From Pseudomonas sp. TCU-HL1 (lineage in GTDB: Bacteria; Pseudomonadota; Gammaproteobacteria; Pseudomonadales; Pseudomonadaceae): 64,000 nt of DNA. The notes under the pieces are model-generated. The model did no database searches. It worked only from the letters and a program-made list of their open reading frames with translations, and was not told where the DNA came from. The translations under genes were made by a program, and so were the position numbers. Of the stretch, positions 45,513-54,166 are shown one piece after another. The stretch covers positions 5,704,001-5,768,000 of the forward strand of contig NZ_CP015992.1 in the NCBI RefSeq assembly GCF_001708505.1, read 5' to 3'. Every line of letters begins with the position of its first letter. Position 1 is the first letter of the stretch.

Positions 45513-47654
45513 TCAGCGACTCACCGCAATGGCCTGGTTGTTCATGATGCGGGGAGTGAGGAATACCAGGAGCTCGGATTTCTTGTCCTGAACCACGTCG
45601 CGACGGAACATGCGGCCGAGGAAGGGCAGGTCGCCGAGGAAGGGCACCTTGTCCACCGCCTTGGTTTGGGTGTTGGAGAATACCCCACCTATGACAATGG
45701 TTTCACCATCGCTGACCAGTACCTTGGCATTGACCTCGTTTTTCTTGATCGGCGGTACACCGTTCAGCGCGTTGGCGAAGTCCGGCTCATCCTTGGTGAC
45801 CTTGACCTCCATGATGATGCGGTTGTCCGGCGTGATCTGCGGAGTCACTTCCAGGGACAGGGCCGCTTCCTTGAAGGAGGTGCTGGTGGCGCCGCTGGAG
45901 CTGGCTTCCTGGTAAGGCACTTCGGCACCCTTCAGGATCTTGGCGGTTTCCTTGTCCGAGGTAACCACCTTCGGCTGCGACACGATCTCGCCATTGCCAG
46001 TCTTCTCCATCGCCGACAGTTCGAGGTCGAGAATGGTGTTATCGGTGATGAAACCGATACCGATGCTGGAGGTGGCCCCCGTGGCACCCAGATCGACGAA
46101 GGGCGCGCTGGCGAGGTTCACGTTGCCGGCCTGGTTAGCAGCCGGACGACCAGTACCACCGCCGCCGATGACGAAGTTGTTGTCGCCGATGCTCGCGCCG
46201 CGCCAGTTGACGCCCAGGGCCTTGTCATAATCGACGTTGGCTTCGACGATGCGTGCTTCGATCATCACCTGGCGAACCGGAATATCCAGTTGGGTGACGA
46301 TACGACGCAGCTCGTCCAGCTTGTCCTGGGTCTGATAGGCAATGATGCTGTTGGTACGGTCATCCACCGTGATGGAGCCGCGCTCGTCAGTGCCGGCAGC
46401 ACTCGGATCACCGCTGGTGACGGACTGGAACAGCTTGGCAATATCCGCAGCCTTGGCGTAGTTCACCTGGATCAGCTCGCGACGCAGGGGCGCCAGCTCG
46501 GCGATCTGCTTCTGCGATTCCAGCTCCTGCCGCTCGCGCGCGGCGATCTCGTCAGCCGGCGCAACCAGCAGCACGTTACCGACCTTGCGCTTGTCCAGAC
46601 CCTTGGTCTTCAGCACCAGATCCAGCGCCTGATCCCAGGGCACATTCTGCAGGCGCAGGGTGATGTTGCCCTGCACAGTGTCCGAAGCCACCAGGTTCAG
46701 GTCCGTGAAGTCGGCAATCAGCTGCAACACCGAACGCACGTCGATGTCCTGGAAGTTCAGCGACAGCTTCTCGCCGGAGTAGGCGAAACGCTCAGCCTTG
46801 CGCTTTTCAACATCATCCTGGGTCAGCGGCTTGATGCTGACGGTCAGTTTGTTGTCGGTCTGGTACGCCAGGTAATCATAGAAACCGGTTGGCTCGATGC
46901 TAATGCTGGCATTGTTGCCAGAGCCGGACGCGCTGACGAACTGCACCGGTGTGGCGAAGTCCTTGACGTCCAGACGCACGCGCAGGGGCTCAGGGAGCTG
47001 GGTCTTGGAGAAGTCCAGGCGAATCTTGCCACCTTGTTCCTGAATGTCCGGGCTGACGCTAGGGTCGGACAGCGTAATGACCACATTGCCTTCACCCTGG
47101 TCGCCACGCTGGAAATCGATGTTCTCGATTGCGCGGCCGGCACGAGCGTAGCTCTTGACCGGCTGCGATGCGGCCAGCGGAGCAGCCGTGGGCGCCGGGG
47201 CTGCGTTGGCGGCGCGGGACGCGGCCGGTGCGGAACCGGCATCACCCACCAGCACGTAGAGATTTCGACCATCCACACGGGTGCTGTAAGGCGCCAGGGT
47301 AGACAGGTTGATGATCAGGCGGGTGCGATCCTTGGCTTCGACCACGGTCACGCTGCGGGCATTGCCCACGCCCAGCTCGCGGTTCTTCGTACCCAGCTTG
47401 TTGGATACACCCGGCAGGTCCAGGGCAATACGAGCGGGCTGCTCGATGGTGTAGCCGCGCGGAGCGGCCACCGGCTCGTCGAATGCCAGCTTGAGTTCAA
47501 CCCTGTCGCCCGGCAGGGCCGCAACATCCAGTGCCTGCAGGTTCGCAGCCAGCAGCGCTGGCGACAGCAGGGCGGCCAATAGCGTGATACCTAGGCGCGA
47601 TAGCGAGCTTTTCATCATCTGGTTCCGTTGTGCAGACCGGTAGTTATTCTTCAT
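45513..47654 (-). CDS. pilQ: type IV pilus secretin PilQ
   Basis: 713 residues from ATG 47654, which has the better ribosome site (GAGGTG). The in-frame ATGs at 47618 or 47615 would give MKSSLSRLGITLLAALLSP directly, a cleaner signal peptide, so the start is uncertain by about 12 codons. Outer-membrane secretin that forms the exit pore for the pilus. After the signal peptide come AMIN domains (about 45-280, ARIALDLPGVSNKLGTKNRE), N0/N1 domains (EKLSLNFQDIDVRSVLQLIADFT), and the C-terminal secretin domain with GETIVIGGVF and VPFLGDLPFLGRMFR. Last gene of pilMNOPQ, needed for twitching motility. Confidence 0.95.
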   Translation of the reverse strand: MKNNYRSAQRNQMMKSSLSRLGITLLAALLSPALLAANLQALDVAALPGDRVELKLAFDEPVAAPRGYTIEQPARIALDLPGVSNKLGTKNRELGVGNARSVTVVEAKDRTRLIINLSTLAPYSTRVDGRNLYVLVGDAGSAPAASRAANAAPAPTAAPLAASQPVKSYARAGRAIENIDFQRGDQGEGNVVITLSDPSVSPDIQEQGGKIRLDFSKTQLPEPLRVRLDVKDFATPVQFVSASGSGNNASISIEPTGFYDYLAYQTDNKLTVSIKPLTQDDVEKRKAERFAYSGEKLSLNFQDIDVRSVLQLIADFTDLNLVASDTVQGNITLRLQNVPWDQALDLVLKTKGLDKRKVGNVLLVAPADEIAARERQELESQKQIAELAPLRRELIQVNYAKAADIAKLFQSVTSGDPSAAGTDERGSITVDDRTNSIIAYQTQDKLDELRRIVTQLDIPVRQVMIEARIVEANVDYDKALGVNWRGASIGDNNFVIGGGGTGRPAANQAGNVNLASAPFVDLGATGATSSIGIGFITDNTILDLELSAMEKTGNGEIVSQPKVVTSDKETAKILKGAEVPYQEASSSGATSTSFKEAALSLEVTPQITPDNRIIMEVKVTKDEPDFANALNGVPPIKKNEVNAKVLVSDGETIVIGGVFSNTQTKAVDKVPFLGDLPFLGRMFRRDVVQDKKSELLVFLTPRIMNNQAIAVSR

Positions 47655-47669
47655 CGGTTCACCTCGCCC

Positions 47670-48203
47670 TCAAGAGCGCTCCCTTAGCGCGAGACTCCGC
47701 GGACGCTCCAGCCATCCGCCCTCCCCGTCCGGGACGATTTCGACCACATCGACCTTGGCTTCGTCGATGGAGACGATGCGGCCGTGGTTGCGCCCCAGGT
47801 AATCCCCAACCTTGACCCGGTGCACCCCTCCTGCACCACTGACCAGGGCGAAAGTTCCCGACGTATTGGCCAAGGTGCCCACCATCTCGAAGGACTCGAT
47901 ATTGAAGCCCTCGAGGAACTGCTTGACCCGGGTTTCATCCGGATGAATGTCCTTGGAGCCTTTCTGCTGCTTGGCCAGATCGATCTTGATCGGCGGCTGG
48001 AAGGGGCTACGCAAGGCCGCAGCACTGTAGGTGAACGCCTCATAGGGCTGGAATTTCGGCAAAGGCTCGATATTGCCCTTGGGACGAGCGCGTACCTCGT
48101 CCATGTAGCTTTGCAGATCGCTGAAGTCGTTGCCGACGCCGCAACCGGAAAGGCTGGACAGCATCAGGGCGCAGAGCGCCAGGCGGGCGCGGGCACTACT
48201 CAT
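47670..48203 (-). CDS. pilP: type IV pilus inner-membrane lipoprotein PilP
   Basis: 177 residues. Lipoprotein signal with a lipobox (LSSLSGC, Cys at about 21), an unstructured linker, and a C-terminal beta-sandwich (TFALVSGAGGVHRVKVGDYLG) that contacts the N0 domain of PilQ. Links PilNO in the inner membrane to the secretin. Start overlaps the pilO stop by 4 bases (ATGA). Confidence 0.95.
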   Translation of the reverse strand: MSSARARLALCALMLSSLSGCGVGNDFSDLQSYMDEVRARPKGNIEPLPKFQPYEAFTYSAAALRSPFQPPIKIDLAKQQKGSKDIHPDETRVKQFLEGFNIESFEMVGTLANTSGTFALVSGAGGVHRVKVGDYLGRNHGRIVSIDEAKVDVVEIVPDGEGGWLERPRSLALRERS

Positions 48204-48823
48204 TTCTGCAGCCCCTTGTCGTTGTAACGATAGGTCTTGGCCAGGATCGACATGCGCAGCTTGGAGTTGCTGTCTTCAGCAACCGGCTTGATCTCGAAAT
48301 CATGCAGCGTAACGATTCGCGGCAGGCTGGCGACACCACTGACGAAGGTAGCCAGATCGTGGTAACCACCCACCACAGATATCTGGATCGGCAACTCGAT
48401 GTAGAACTGCTGGGTGGCTTCGGGCAGGAGCTTGATCTCTTCGAACTCCAGACCGCTGCCCAGGCCGGTGCGGGTAATGTCTTCCAGCAGGCCGGGCACT
48501 TCGGTATCACTGGGAAGCTGGCGCAACAGCGCGCCGAAGGAGGTTTCCATCTCCTTCATCTGCTCTTTGTAGGCTTCCAGGTTTGCCGCCTGGAAGGCCT
48601 TGGTCGCGAACTGCTGCTTCAGGGATTCCTGCTCGGCACGCTTGGAGTCCAGCTGAGTCTCAAGATCCTTGAGATGGAAGTTGTAACCCAGCACCAGAAC
48701 CAGGATCAGCAACAGAATGCAGGTAATGACCTTTACGGCGATGGGCCAGGAGCCCAGGTTGTTGACGTCCAGGTCGGCCAGATCGATCTTGCGCAGGCTA
48801 TCGAGGGAGTCGGAGAAACTCAT
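48200..48823 (-). CDS. pilO: type IV pilus alignment protein PilO
   Basis: 207 residues from ATG 48823 (MSFSDSLDSLRKIDLADLD), the usual length; a longer upstream frame overlaps pilN. Bitopic inner-membrane protein: cytoplasmic N-terminus, one helix (VKVITCILLLILVLVLGYNF), coiled coil, and a periplasmic ferredoxin-like fold that dimerises with PilN. Overlaps pilN and pilP by 4 bases each. Confidence 0.95.
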   Translation of the reverse strand: MSFSDSLDSLRKIDLADLDVNNLGSWPIAVKVITCILLLILVLVLGYNFHLKDLETQLDSKRAEQESLKQQFATKAFQAANLEAYKEQMKEMETSFGALLRQLPSDTEVPGLLEDITRTGLGSGLEFEEIKLLPEATQQFYIELPIQISVVGGYHDLATFVSGVASLPRIVTLHDFEIKPVAEDSNSKLRMSILAKTYRYNDKGLQK

Positions 48824-49434
48824 TTCGCGGCTCCTGTGGTAGCAGCGCTTTGCTTGGCAGCGCCGTTCTTGTCCTGCTCGTCTTCGGCGCCCGGCTGGGT
48901 CTGCTGCACGGTGAGCTGGAAGACGTTGGCCTGATCGACCGCACCTGCGGTGACTGCCTTGACCTCGGTGAGGTTCGGCGACGTCAGCCACTCGGACGCG
49001 TCCAGGTTGCGCATCAGGTTGGAAACCCGATTGTTGGATTCTGCGGCACCGACAATGGCGATGCTCTTTCCGGACATTTTCAGACCGGTAAAGAAAACGC
49101 CGTCCGGCAAGGTGCGAACCAGTTGGTCGAACACGCGACCGATGATCGGCCGGTTGCCCTGGAGGTCCTGAATGATTTTCATACGCTCGAGGAGTTGCTG
49201 GCGGCGCGTCTTCAGCTCGCTGATCTCCTTGATCCTGGCGTCTAGGACAGCGATTTCCTTGCGAACGAAGTCGTTGCGCGCCTGCTGATTCTCGATTGCA
49301 TTGTTCAGATACTGGTCACCCAGGAACACCGCGCCAGCGCCCAGCGCCAGAACAGCTCCCAATGCCACCAGGAAACGCTGCTTGCGCTCCTCGCGTAGCT
49401 GCTCGCGCCAGGGGAGTAGGTTGATGCGCGCCAT
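48820..49434 (-). CDS. pilN: type IV pilus alignment protein PilN
   Basis: 204 residues from ATG 49434 (MARINLLPWREQLREERKQ). The INLLPWRE segment is the PilM-binding peptide. One transmembrane helix follows (FLVALGAVLALGAGAVFLG), then coiled coil and a periplasmic core that pairs with PilO. The start shares one base with the pilM stop (TGATG). The C-terminal tail (EDEQDKNGAAKQSAATTGAAK) is low-complexity and makes it slightly longer than the P. aeruginosa protein (about 198, from memory). Confidence 0.95.
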   Translation of the reverse strand: MARINLLPWREQLREERKQRFLVALGAVLALGAGAVFLGDQYLNNAIENQQARNDFVRKEIAVLDARIKEISELKTRRQQLLERMKIIQDLQGNRPIIGRVFDQLVRTLPDGVFFTGLKMSGKSIAIVGAAESNNRVSNLMRNLDASEWLTSPNLTEVKAVTAGAVDQANVFQLTVQQTQPGAEDEQDKNGAAKQSAATTGAAK

Positions 49435-50498
49435 CAGTCGAAACTCCTCATCGCCAAGCCGCAAGCAATCATCAGCGCCGGTGCATCGCTGGCCAGTGCG
49501 CCAGCATTGACCTTGCTACTCAGTGCCATGTCGGCGAAGGGGTTGGCAACCAGGGTCGGGGTGCCGATCTTCTGCTGGATCAGGCGATCCAGATCAGGGA
49601 TGGACGCAGTACCACCCGCCAGGAGAATGTAGTCCACATCGTTGAACTGCCCTGCAGCGAAGAAGAACTGCAGCGAACGGGAAACCTGCTGAACAACGGC
49701 ATCCTTGAACGGTTGCAGAACCTCGCTGTCGTAGTCGTCCGGAAGACCGCCCTGCTTCTTGGCAAGACCGGCCTCTTCGACCGAGAGGCCGTAGCGGCGC
49801 TGAATCTCCTCGGTCAACTGGCGACCGCCGAAGAGCTGTTCGCGGGTATAAATGGTGCGGCCATTGTGCAGCACGCTGAGGGTTGTCATGGTGGCACCGA
49901 CATCGACGACCGCGACCGTCAGCTCATCATGGCCCTCGCCAAGCTGGGCGGAGAGCAGCGAGTAGGCCCGTTCAAGCGCGTAAGCCTCGACATCGACCAC
50001 CTTCGCAGTGAGTCCGGCCAGGGCCAGTGCGGCCTCGCGAACTTCCACGTTTTCCTTTCGGCAAGCGGCCAGCAGCACGTCGACGCGTTCCGAGTTGCGC
50101 GCAGAGGCGCCTTGCACCTCGAAGTCGATGGCCACTTCTTCCAGCGGATAGGGGATGTACTGGTCAGCCTCGATCTTCAGCTGGTTCTCCAGGTCATCAT
50201 CGGAGAGCCCGGCTTCCATCTCGATGGTCTTGGTGATCACAGCCGAACCCGCCACGGCCACTGCAGCGGCCTTGACCCCGGTACGCGCCTTGGTGACCAC
50301 GCGAGCAAGCGCCTGGCCGACGCCCTCCAGCTCCGCGATGTTCTTTTCGACCACCGCGTTTGGCGGGAGCGGCTCGACGGCGTAGGACTCCACTTTGAAG
50401 CGGCTTCCCGAGCGACTCAATTCAAGGAGCTTGACTGAGGTCGAGCTGATGTCGATCCCCAACAGCGAATTCGCTTTCTTATTGAAGAGCCCTAGCAC
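49434..50498 (-). CDS. pilM: type IV pilus assembly protein PilM
   Basis: 354 residues. Actin/FtsA-like cytoplasmic ATP-binding protein that docks on the PilN N-terminus. ATPase motifs: LLGIDISSTSVKLLEL (phosphate 1), VAVVDVGATMTTLSVL (phosphate 2) and ILLAGGTASIPDLD (adenosine). First gene of pilMNOPQ, divergent from ponA. On the minus strand a weak TTGCGC-N17-TTTAAT pair (50551-50579) could be its promoter. Confidence 0.96.
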   Translation of the reverse strand: MLGLFNKKANSLLGIDISSTSVKLLELSRSGSRFKVESYAVEPLPPNAVVEKNIAELEGVGQALARVVTKARTGVKAAAVAVAGSAVITKTIEMEAGLSDDDLENQLKIEADQYIPYPLEEVAIDFEVQGASARNSERVDVLLAACRKENVEVREAALALAGLTAKVVDVEAYALERAYSLLSAQLGEGHDELTVAVVDVGATMTTLSVLHNGRTIYTREQLFGGRQLTEEIQRRYGLSVEEAGLAKKQGGLPDDYDSEVLQPFKDAVVQQVSRSLQFFFAAGQFNDVDYILLAGGTASIPDLDRLIQQKIGTPTLVANPFADMALSSKVNAGALASDAPALMIACGLAMRSFD

Positions 50499-50604
50499 GA
50501 CCGATTTCCTATCAGCGTCCGAGACTTACGGACGATTTATGTTTTTCCACATTAAATAGCAGTCTTGACAGAAGCGCAAATGGCTCCCCCGGAAAAAAAA
50601 CGCT

Positions 50605-50610
50605 TATAAT
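50605..50610 (+). promoter_or_regulatory. -10-like element upstream of ponA
   Basis: TATAAT, 73 bases before the ponA ATG. No good -35 lies 16-18 bases upstream (the sequence there is GGCTCC). A TTGACA at 50565-50570 is too far (34-base gap). Assigned on the -10 alone. Confidence 0.35.
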
Positions 50611-50682
50611 GTGATCGGCTTTTGCCTTTTATCATCGTCTACCGCTTAACCCATTCTTTTACCTGGAAATCCACACGCCTTG

Positions 50683-53118
50683 ATGCGCCTGCTGAAGTTT
50701 TTCTGGTGGTCTTTCGTTGCCGTTTTCTGTGGCTTGTTGCTCAGTTTCAGCGGCGCCTACCTCTATCTTAGCCCCAGCCTTCCGTCCGTCGATGCGCTGC
50801 GCCGAATCCAGCTGCAGATTCCCCTGCGCGTGTACAGCAGCGACGGCAAGCTGATCGCCGAATTCGGCGAAATGCGCCGCTCCCCGGTGCGTTTCGCCGA
50901 CATCCCGCCGGACTTCATCCAGGCCTTGCTTGCCGCGGAGGATGACAATTTCGCGAACCATTATGGCGTCGACCTCACGAGTCTGATGCGCGCTGCCACG
51001 CAATTATTGAAGACCGGACACATCCAGACGGGCGGCAGTACCATCACCATGCAGGTGGCGAAGAACTACTTCCTCACCAGCGAAAGAAGTTTCTCCCGAA
51101 AGATCAATGAAATATTGCTGGCCCTTCAAATTGAACGGGAACTCAGCAAAGACGAAATTCTTGAACTTTATGTGAACAAGATCTACCTCGGTAACCGCGC
51201 GTACGGTATCGAAGCGGCGGCCCAGGTGTATTACGGCAAGTCCATTCGTGAAATCAGCCTGGCGCAGATGGCCATGATCGCCGGCCTGCCCAAGGCGCCC
51301 TCGCGCTTCAACCCGCTGGTCAACCCGACACGCAGCAAGGAGCGCCGCGACTGGATTCTCGGTCGCATGTACAAGCTCGGACGCATTGACGAAGCCCGCT
51401 ACCAGCAGGCGATCAACGAGCCGATCGACGCCAGCTACCACGTCCCCACGCCGGAATTGGCGGCACCGTACATCGCCGAGATGGCCCGCGCCGAAATGGT
51501 CGGCCGTTATGGCAGCGACGCCTACACCGAAGGCTTCCGCGTTACCACGACCGTGCCCAGCGATCTGCAACAAGCCGCCAGTACCTCCCTGCGCGAAGGC
51601 CTGATCGACTACGACCAGCGCCACGGCTACCGCGGCCCGGAAACCCGCCTGCCCGGAATGACCAAGGAAACCTGGCTCCAGGAACTGACCAAGCAGAAGT
51701 CCCTGGGCGGTCTGGAACCGGCCATCGTTACCCAGGTAGAGAAGAGCGGCATCCTCGTCCTGACCCGCAGCGGCCAGGAAGAAGCCGTGAGCTGGGACAG
51801 CATGAAATGGGCGCGCCCGTTCCTCAACACCAACAGCCTTGGCGCCCGCCCGCAGCAGCCGGCCGATGTCGCGCAGGTCGGCGACCTGATCCGCGTGCAA
51901 CGCCAGGCCGATGGCAGCCTCCGCTTCGTCCAGTTGCCTGCCGCCCAAAGCGCCCTGGTTTCCCTGGACCCGAATGACGGCGCCATCCGCGCGCTGGTCG
52001 GTGGTTTCTCCTTCGAGCAGAGCAACTACAACCGTGCAGCCCAGGCCAAGCGTCAGCCCGGCTCGAGCTTCAAGCCCTTCCTTTATTCCGCAGCCCTGGA
52101 CAACGGCTTCACCGCCGCCAGCCTGGTGAATGACGCACCGATCGTCTTCCAGGAAGCCGGCATGGAAGAAGCCTGGCGACCAAAGAACGACAACAACACC
52201 TTTCTCGGGCCGATCCGCCTGCGTGAAGCCCTGTACAAGTCGCGCAACCTGGTGTCGATCCGGGTCCTGCAAGCCATTGGCATCGACTACGCGCTCAACT
52301 ATGTCAGCCGCTTTGGCTTCAATAAGGACGACCTGCCTCGCAACCTGTCGCTGGCCCTTGGCACCGCCAACCTCACCCCGCTGGAAATCGCCGGTGGCTG
52401 GAGCACCTTCGCCAACGGCGGCTACAAGGTGCAGCCGTACCTGATCGAACGCATCGAGAGCCGCGACGGCAAGACACTGTTCGTCGCCAACCCTCCGCGC
52501 GTCCCTCAGGGCGAAGCCCAATCCAACGAGACCGCAGAGAGCAGCGCGGCGCCGGACACCCTGCTGGCCTCGACCGACGCCTCGGCACCGCAGACACAGC
52601 CCCCTGCCGTTGCCGAACGCATCATCGACCCGCGCACCACCTACATCCTCAACAGCATGCTGCAGGATGTGATCAAGCGCGGTACTGGCCGGCGCGCCCT
52701 GTCCATGGGCCGCGGCGACATCGCGGGCAAGACCGGCACCACCAACGAGTCGAAAGACAGCTGGTTCTCAGGCTACAACGCCGACTACGTGACGACGGTC
52801 TGGGTTGGATTCGACCAACCCGAGAGCCTCGGTCGCCACGAGTACGGCGGTACCGTTGCCCTGCCGATCTGGATGAACTACATGAGCGCTGCCCTGAAGG
52901 ACAAGCCCGCCCATGTCCAGCCAGAACCCGCAGGCCTGCTGACTCTGCGCATCGACCCCCTCAGCGGTCGCGCCGCCAGCCCCGGTACGCCAGACGCGTT
53001 CTTCGAACTGTTCAAGAGCGAAGACACGCCGCCCCCCATGAGCGAACTGGAGCCCGGCCTGGCCATACCCGGCAGCCCGCTGCCCGCAGACGAAGCCGCA
53101 CCCATCGACCTGTTCTGA
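50683..53118 (+). CDS. ponA: penicillin-binding protein 1A (bifunctional transglycosylase/transpeptidase)
   Basis: 811 residues from ATG 50683; a TTG just before it (50680) is an alternative. Builds and cross-links peptidoglycan in the periplasm. One N-terminal membrane helix (about 7-30), GT51 transglycosylase domain with EDDNFANHYGVD (catalytic Glu) and GGSTITMQVAKN, an OB-like domain, and a transpeptidase with the active Ser in PGSSFKPF, the second motif SRN in YKSRNLVS, and KTGTT in AGKTGTTNESKD. The C-terminal tail ends PIDLF. A hairpin (53108-53127) spans the stop codon. Divergence from pilM is a conserved arrangement. Confidence 0.97.
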   Translation: MRLLKFFWWSFVAVFCGLLLSFSGAYLYLSPSLPSVDALRRIQLQIPLRVYSSDGKLIAEFGEMRRSPVRFADIPPDFIQALLAAEDDNFANHYGVDLTSLMRAATQLLKTGHIQTGGSTITMQVAKNYFLTSERSFSRKINEILLALQIERELSKDEILELYVNKIYLGNRAYGIEAAAQVYYGKSIREISLAQMAMIAGLPKAPSRFNPLVNPTRSKERRDWILGRMYKLGRIDEARYQQAINEPIDASYHVPTPELAAPYIAEMARAEMVGRYGSDAYTEGFRVTTTVPSDLQQAASTSLREGLIDYDQRHGYRGPETRLPGMTKETWLQELTKQKSLGGLEPAIVTQVEKSGILVLTRSGQEEAVSWDSMKWARPFLNTNSLGARPQQPADVAQVGDLIRVQRQADGSLRFVQLPAAQSALVSLDPNDGAIRALVGGFSFEQSNYNRAAQAKRQPGSSFKPFLYSAALDNGFTAASLVNDAPIVFQEAGMEEAWRPKNDNNTFLGPIRLREALYKSRNLVSIRVLQAIGIDYALNYVSRFGFNKDDLPRNLSLALGTANLTPLEIAGGWSTFANGGYKVQPYLIERIESRDGKTLFVANPPRVPQGEAQSNETAESSAAPDTLLASTDASAPQTQPPAVAERIIDPRTTYILNSMLQDVIKRGTGRRALSMGRGDIAGKTGTTNESKDSWFSGYNADYVTTVWVGFDQPESLGRHEYGGTVALPIWMNYMSAALKDKPAHVQPEPAGLLTLRIDPLSGRAASPGTPDAFFELFKSEDTPPPMSELEPGLAIPGSPLPADEAAPIDLF

Positions 53119-53127
53119 CGAACAGGT
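53108..53127 (+). repeat. hairpin spanning the ponA stop codon
   Basis: ACCTGTTC (53108-53115) pairs perfectly with GAACAGGT (53120-53127); the loop TGAC contains the stop TGA (53116-53118). No T-run follows. Confidence 0.55.
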
Positions 53128-53128
53128 G

Positions 53129-53153
53129 CCCAATAAAAAGCCCCGCAAGTCAG
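53129..53153. terminator. left arm of a split ponA/maeB terminator
   Basis: This 25-base arm is complementary at 22 of 25 positions to 54135-54159, including an unbroken 14-base block CCCAATAAAAAGCC. The two arms, with A-rich/T-rich outer ends, would form one bidirectional terminator between the convergent ponA and malic enzyme genes. They are now 981 bases apart because an IS-derived element lies in the loop. Confidence 0.7.
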
Positions 53154-53190
53154 ACTGTGTGAAAACCTAGCAGTCCGCTGTCGAGATGAA

Positions 53191-53224
53191 GACAATGCCC
53201 GTATCGATCGATACGGGCATTGTC
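53191..53224. repeat. perfect 34-base palindrome in the IS leader
   Basis: The sequence equals its own reverse complement over 34 bases: GACAATGCCCGTATCGA followed by its reverse complement, with no spacer. It ends 4 bases before the transposase ATG (53229) and would fold as a hairpin in any read-through transcript from ponA, possibly blocking translation of the transposase. Confidence 0.85.
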
Positions 53225-53228
53225 GTTT

Positions 53229-54040
53229 ATGGGCTACATCCAGGGCGAGGGGCGCCAGCAGAGCAGCCTGTTTCCACCGACGCTGGACGAACTGGTTCCC
53301 GAGGACCATCTGGTGCGGGTGATCGAGGCCTATGTGGCCCGATTGGATTTGCAGACCTTGGGCTTCAGCAAGGCGCAACCGCAGAAGACCGGTCGTCCGC
53401 CCTACGACCCGGCGGACCTGCTCAAGCTCTACCGACTGGAGGCCGAGTGCCAGCGCAATGTCGAGGTCATGTGGCTGTTGGGCCGGTTGGCGCCGGACTT
53501 CAAGACCATCGCCGATTTTCACAAGGACAATGGCGCGGCCTTCCAGGCGTGTGACGACGCGGGCATCACTGCGTTTGTGCCGCCGAATCGGGGCGTCAAC
53601 AACCAGGGCGGCGACACGCCGCTGTTTGACCGCGAGGCCTTTACCTGCGACGCGGCAAGCGACCGGTACCAGTGCCCGGCGGGCCAGTGGCTGCCGCTCA
53701 AGCAGGTGAGCGGTACGCAGCGCATCTACGCGGCCCGAACCGATTGCAGCGCCTGCCCGTTGCAGCCGCAGTGCACGAAAGCCAAGCGCCGGTACCTGAA
53801 ACGGCTTTTGCGCGCATGCAGCAGCGGATGCAGGTGCGGCCGGAGATGATGGTCAGGCGCCGAGCCATCGTCGAACACCCCTTCGGCAACCTGAAGCAGT
53901 GGATCCTGGGCAATGGCCGCTTCCTGCTGCGCCAGTTGCACGGTGCCAGCACGGAAATGGCCTTGGCGGTGCAAGCCTATAACCTGAAACGAGCCATTCA
54001 GGTACTCGGTGCTGGTCGGTTGATCGAGTTGATGGACTGA
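53229..54040 (+). pseudogene. IS1182-family transposase, deleted and frameshifted
   Basis: Begins MGYIQGEGRQQSSLFPPTLDELVP, the IS1182-type N-terminus. Compared with intact relatives as I remember them (about 450-480 residues), it lacks about 12 codons after LLKLY (around 53434, reads straight into RLEAECQRN) and about 150 codons after NGAAF (around 53545, reads into QACDDAG). The second gap removes the first two catalytic acidic residues of the DDE core. A third, short deletion after RRYL (about 53803) shifts the frame: the first frame ends at 53849, while the C-terminal part (FARMQQRMQVRPEMMVRRRA to LGAGRLIELMD) continues in another frame to 54040. Not functional. Confidence 0.88.
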
Positions 54041-54073
54041 GCCCGCGTTGCGCTTTCCTTTACCCCTGAAACG

Positions 54074-54102
54074 GCAACGCCCCGAACCAGTCGGGGCGTT
54101 GC
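54074..54102 (+). terminator. hairpin at the 3' end of the IS
   Basis: GCAACGCCCCGA (54074-54085) pairs perfectly with TCGGGGCGTTGC (54091-54102) around ACCAG. No T-run. May insulate the element or substitute for the interrupted host terminator. Confidence 0.65.
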
Positions 54103-54134
54103 GCTGGCCTCACATCAGGGCGTTTTCACACGAC

Positions 54135-54159
54135 CTGATGTGCGCGGCTTTTTATTGGG
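54135..54159. terminator. right arm of the split ponA/maeB terminator
   Basis: Partner of 53129-53153 (22 of 25 complementary). It ends in GGCTTTTTATTGGG. It begins 7 bases beyond the malic enzyme stop (54167) on the minus strand. Without the partner arm nearby, only the T/A-rich half of the terminator remains. Confidence 0.7.
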
Positions 54160-54166
54160 ACTCGGC

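Larger units (their letters stand above)
53156..54131 (+). mobile_element. internally deleted IS1182-family element
   Basis: About 976 bases with terminal inverted repeats GTGTGAAAAC (53157-53166) and GTTTTCACAC (54122-54131). A GAC trinucleotide flanks each side (53153-53155 and 54132-54134), possibly a short target duplication. Inside are a broken transposase (53229-54040), a perfect 34-base palindrome just upstream of it (53191-53224), and a GC hairpin after it (54074-54102). The element's ends look intact although it cannot code for active transposase, so it could be mobilised by a full copy elsewhere in the genome. Confidence 0.8.

Noticed and set aside
45666..47582. 638-codon frame antisense to pilQ
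   Set aside because: Opposite a certain secretin gene; no family resemblance.
50565..50610. TTGACA and TATAAT as a promoter pair for ponA
   Set aside because: The spacer is 34 bases, about twice the workable distance; only the -10 was kept as a weak call.
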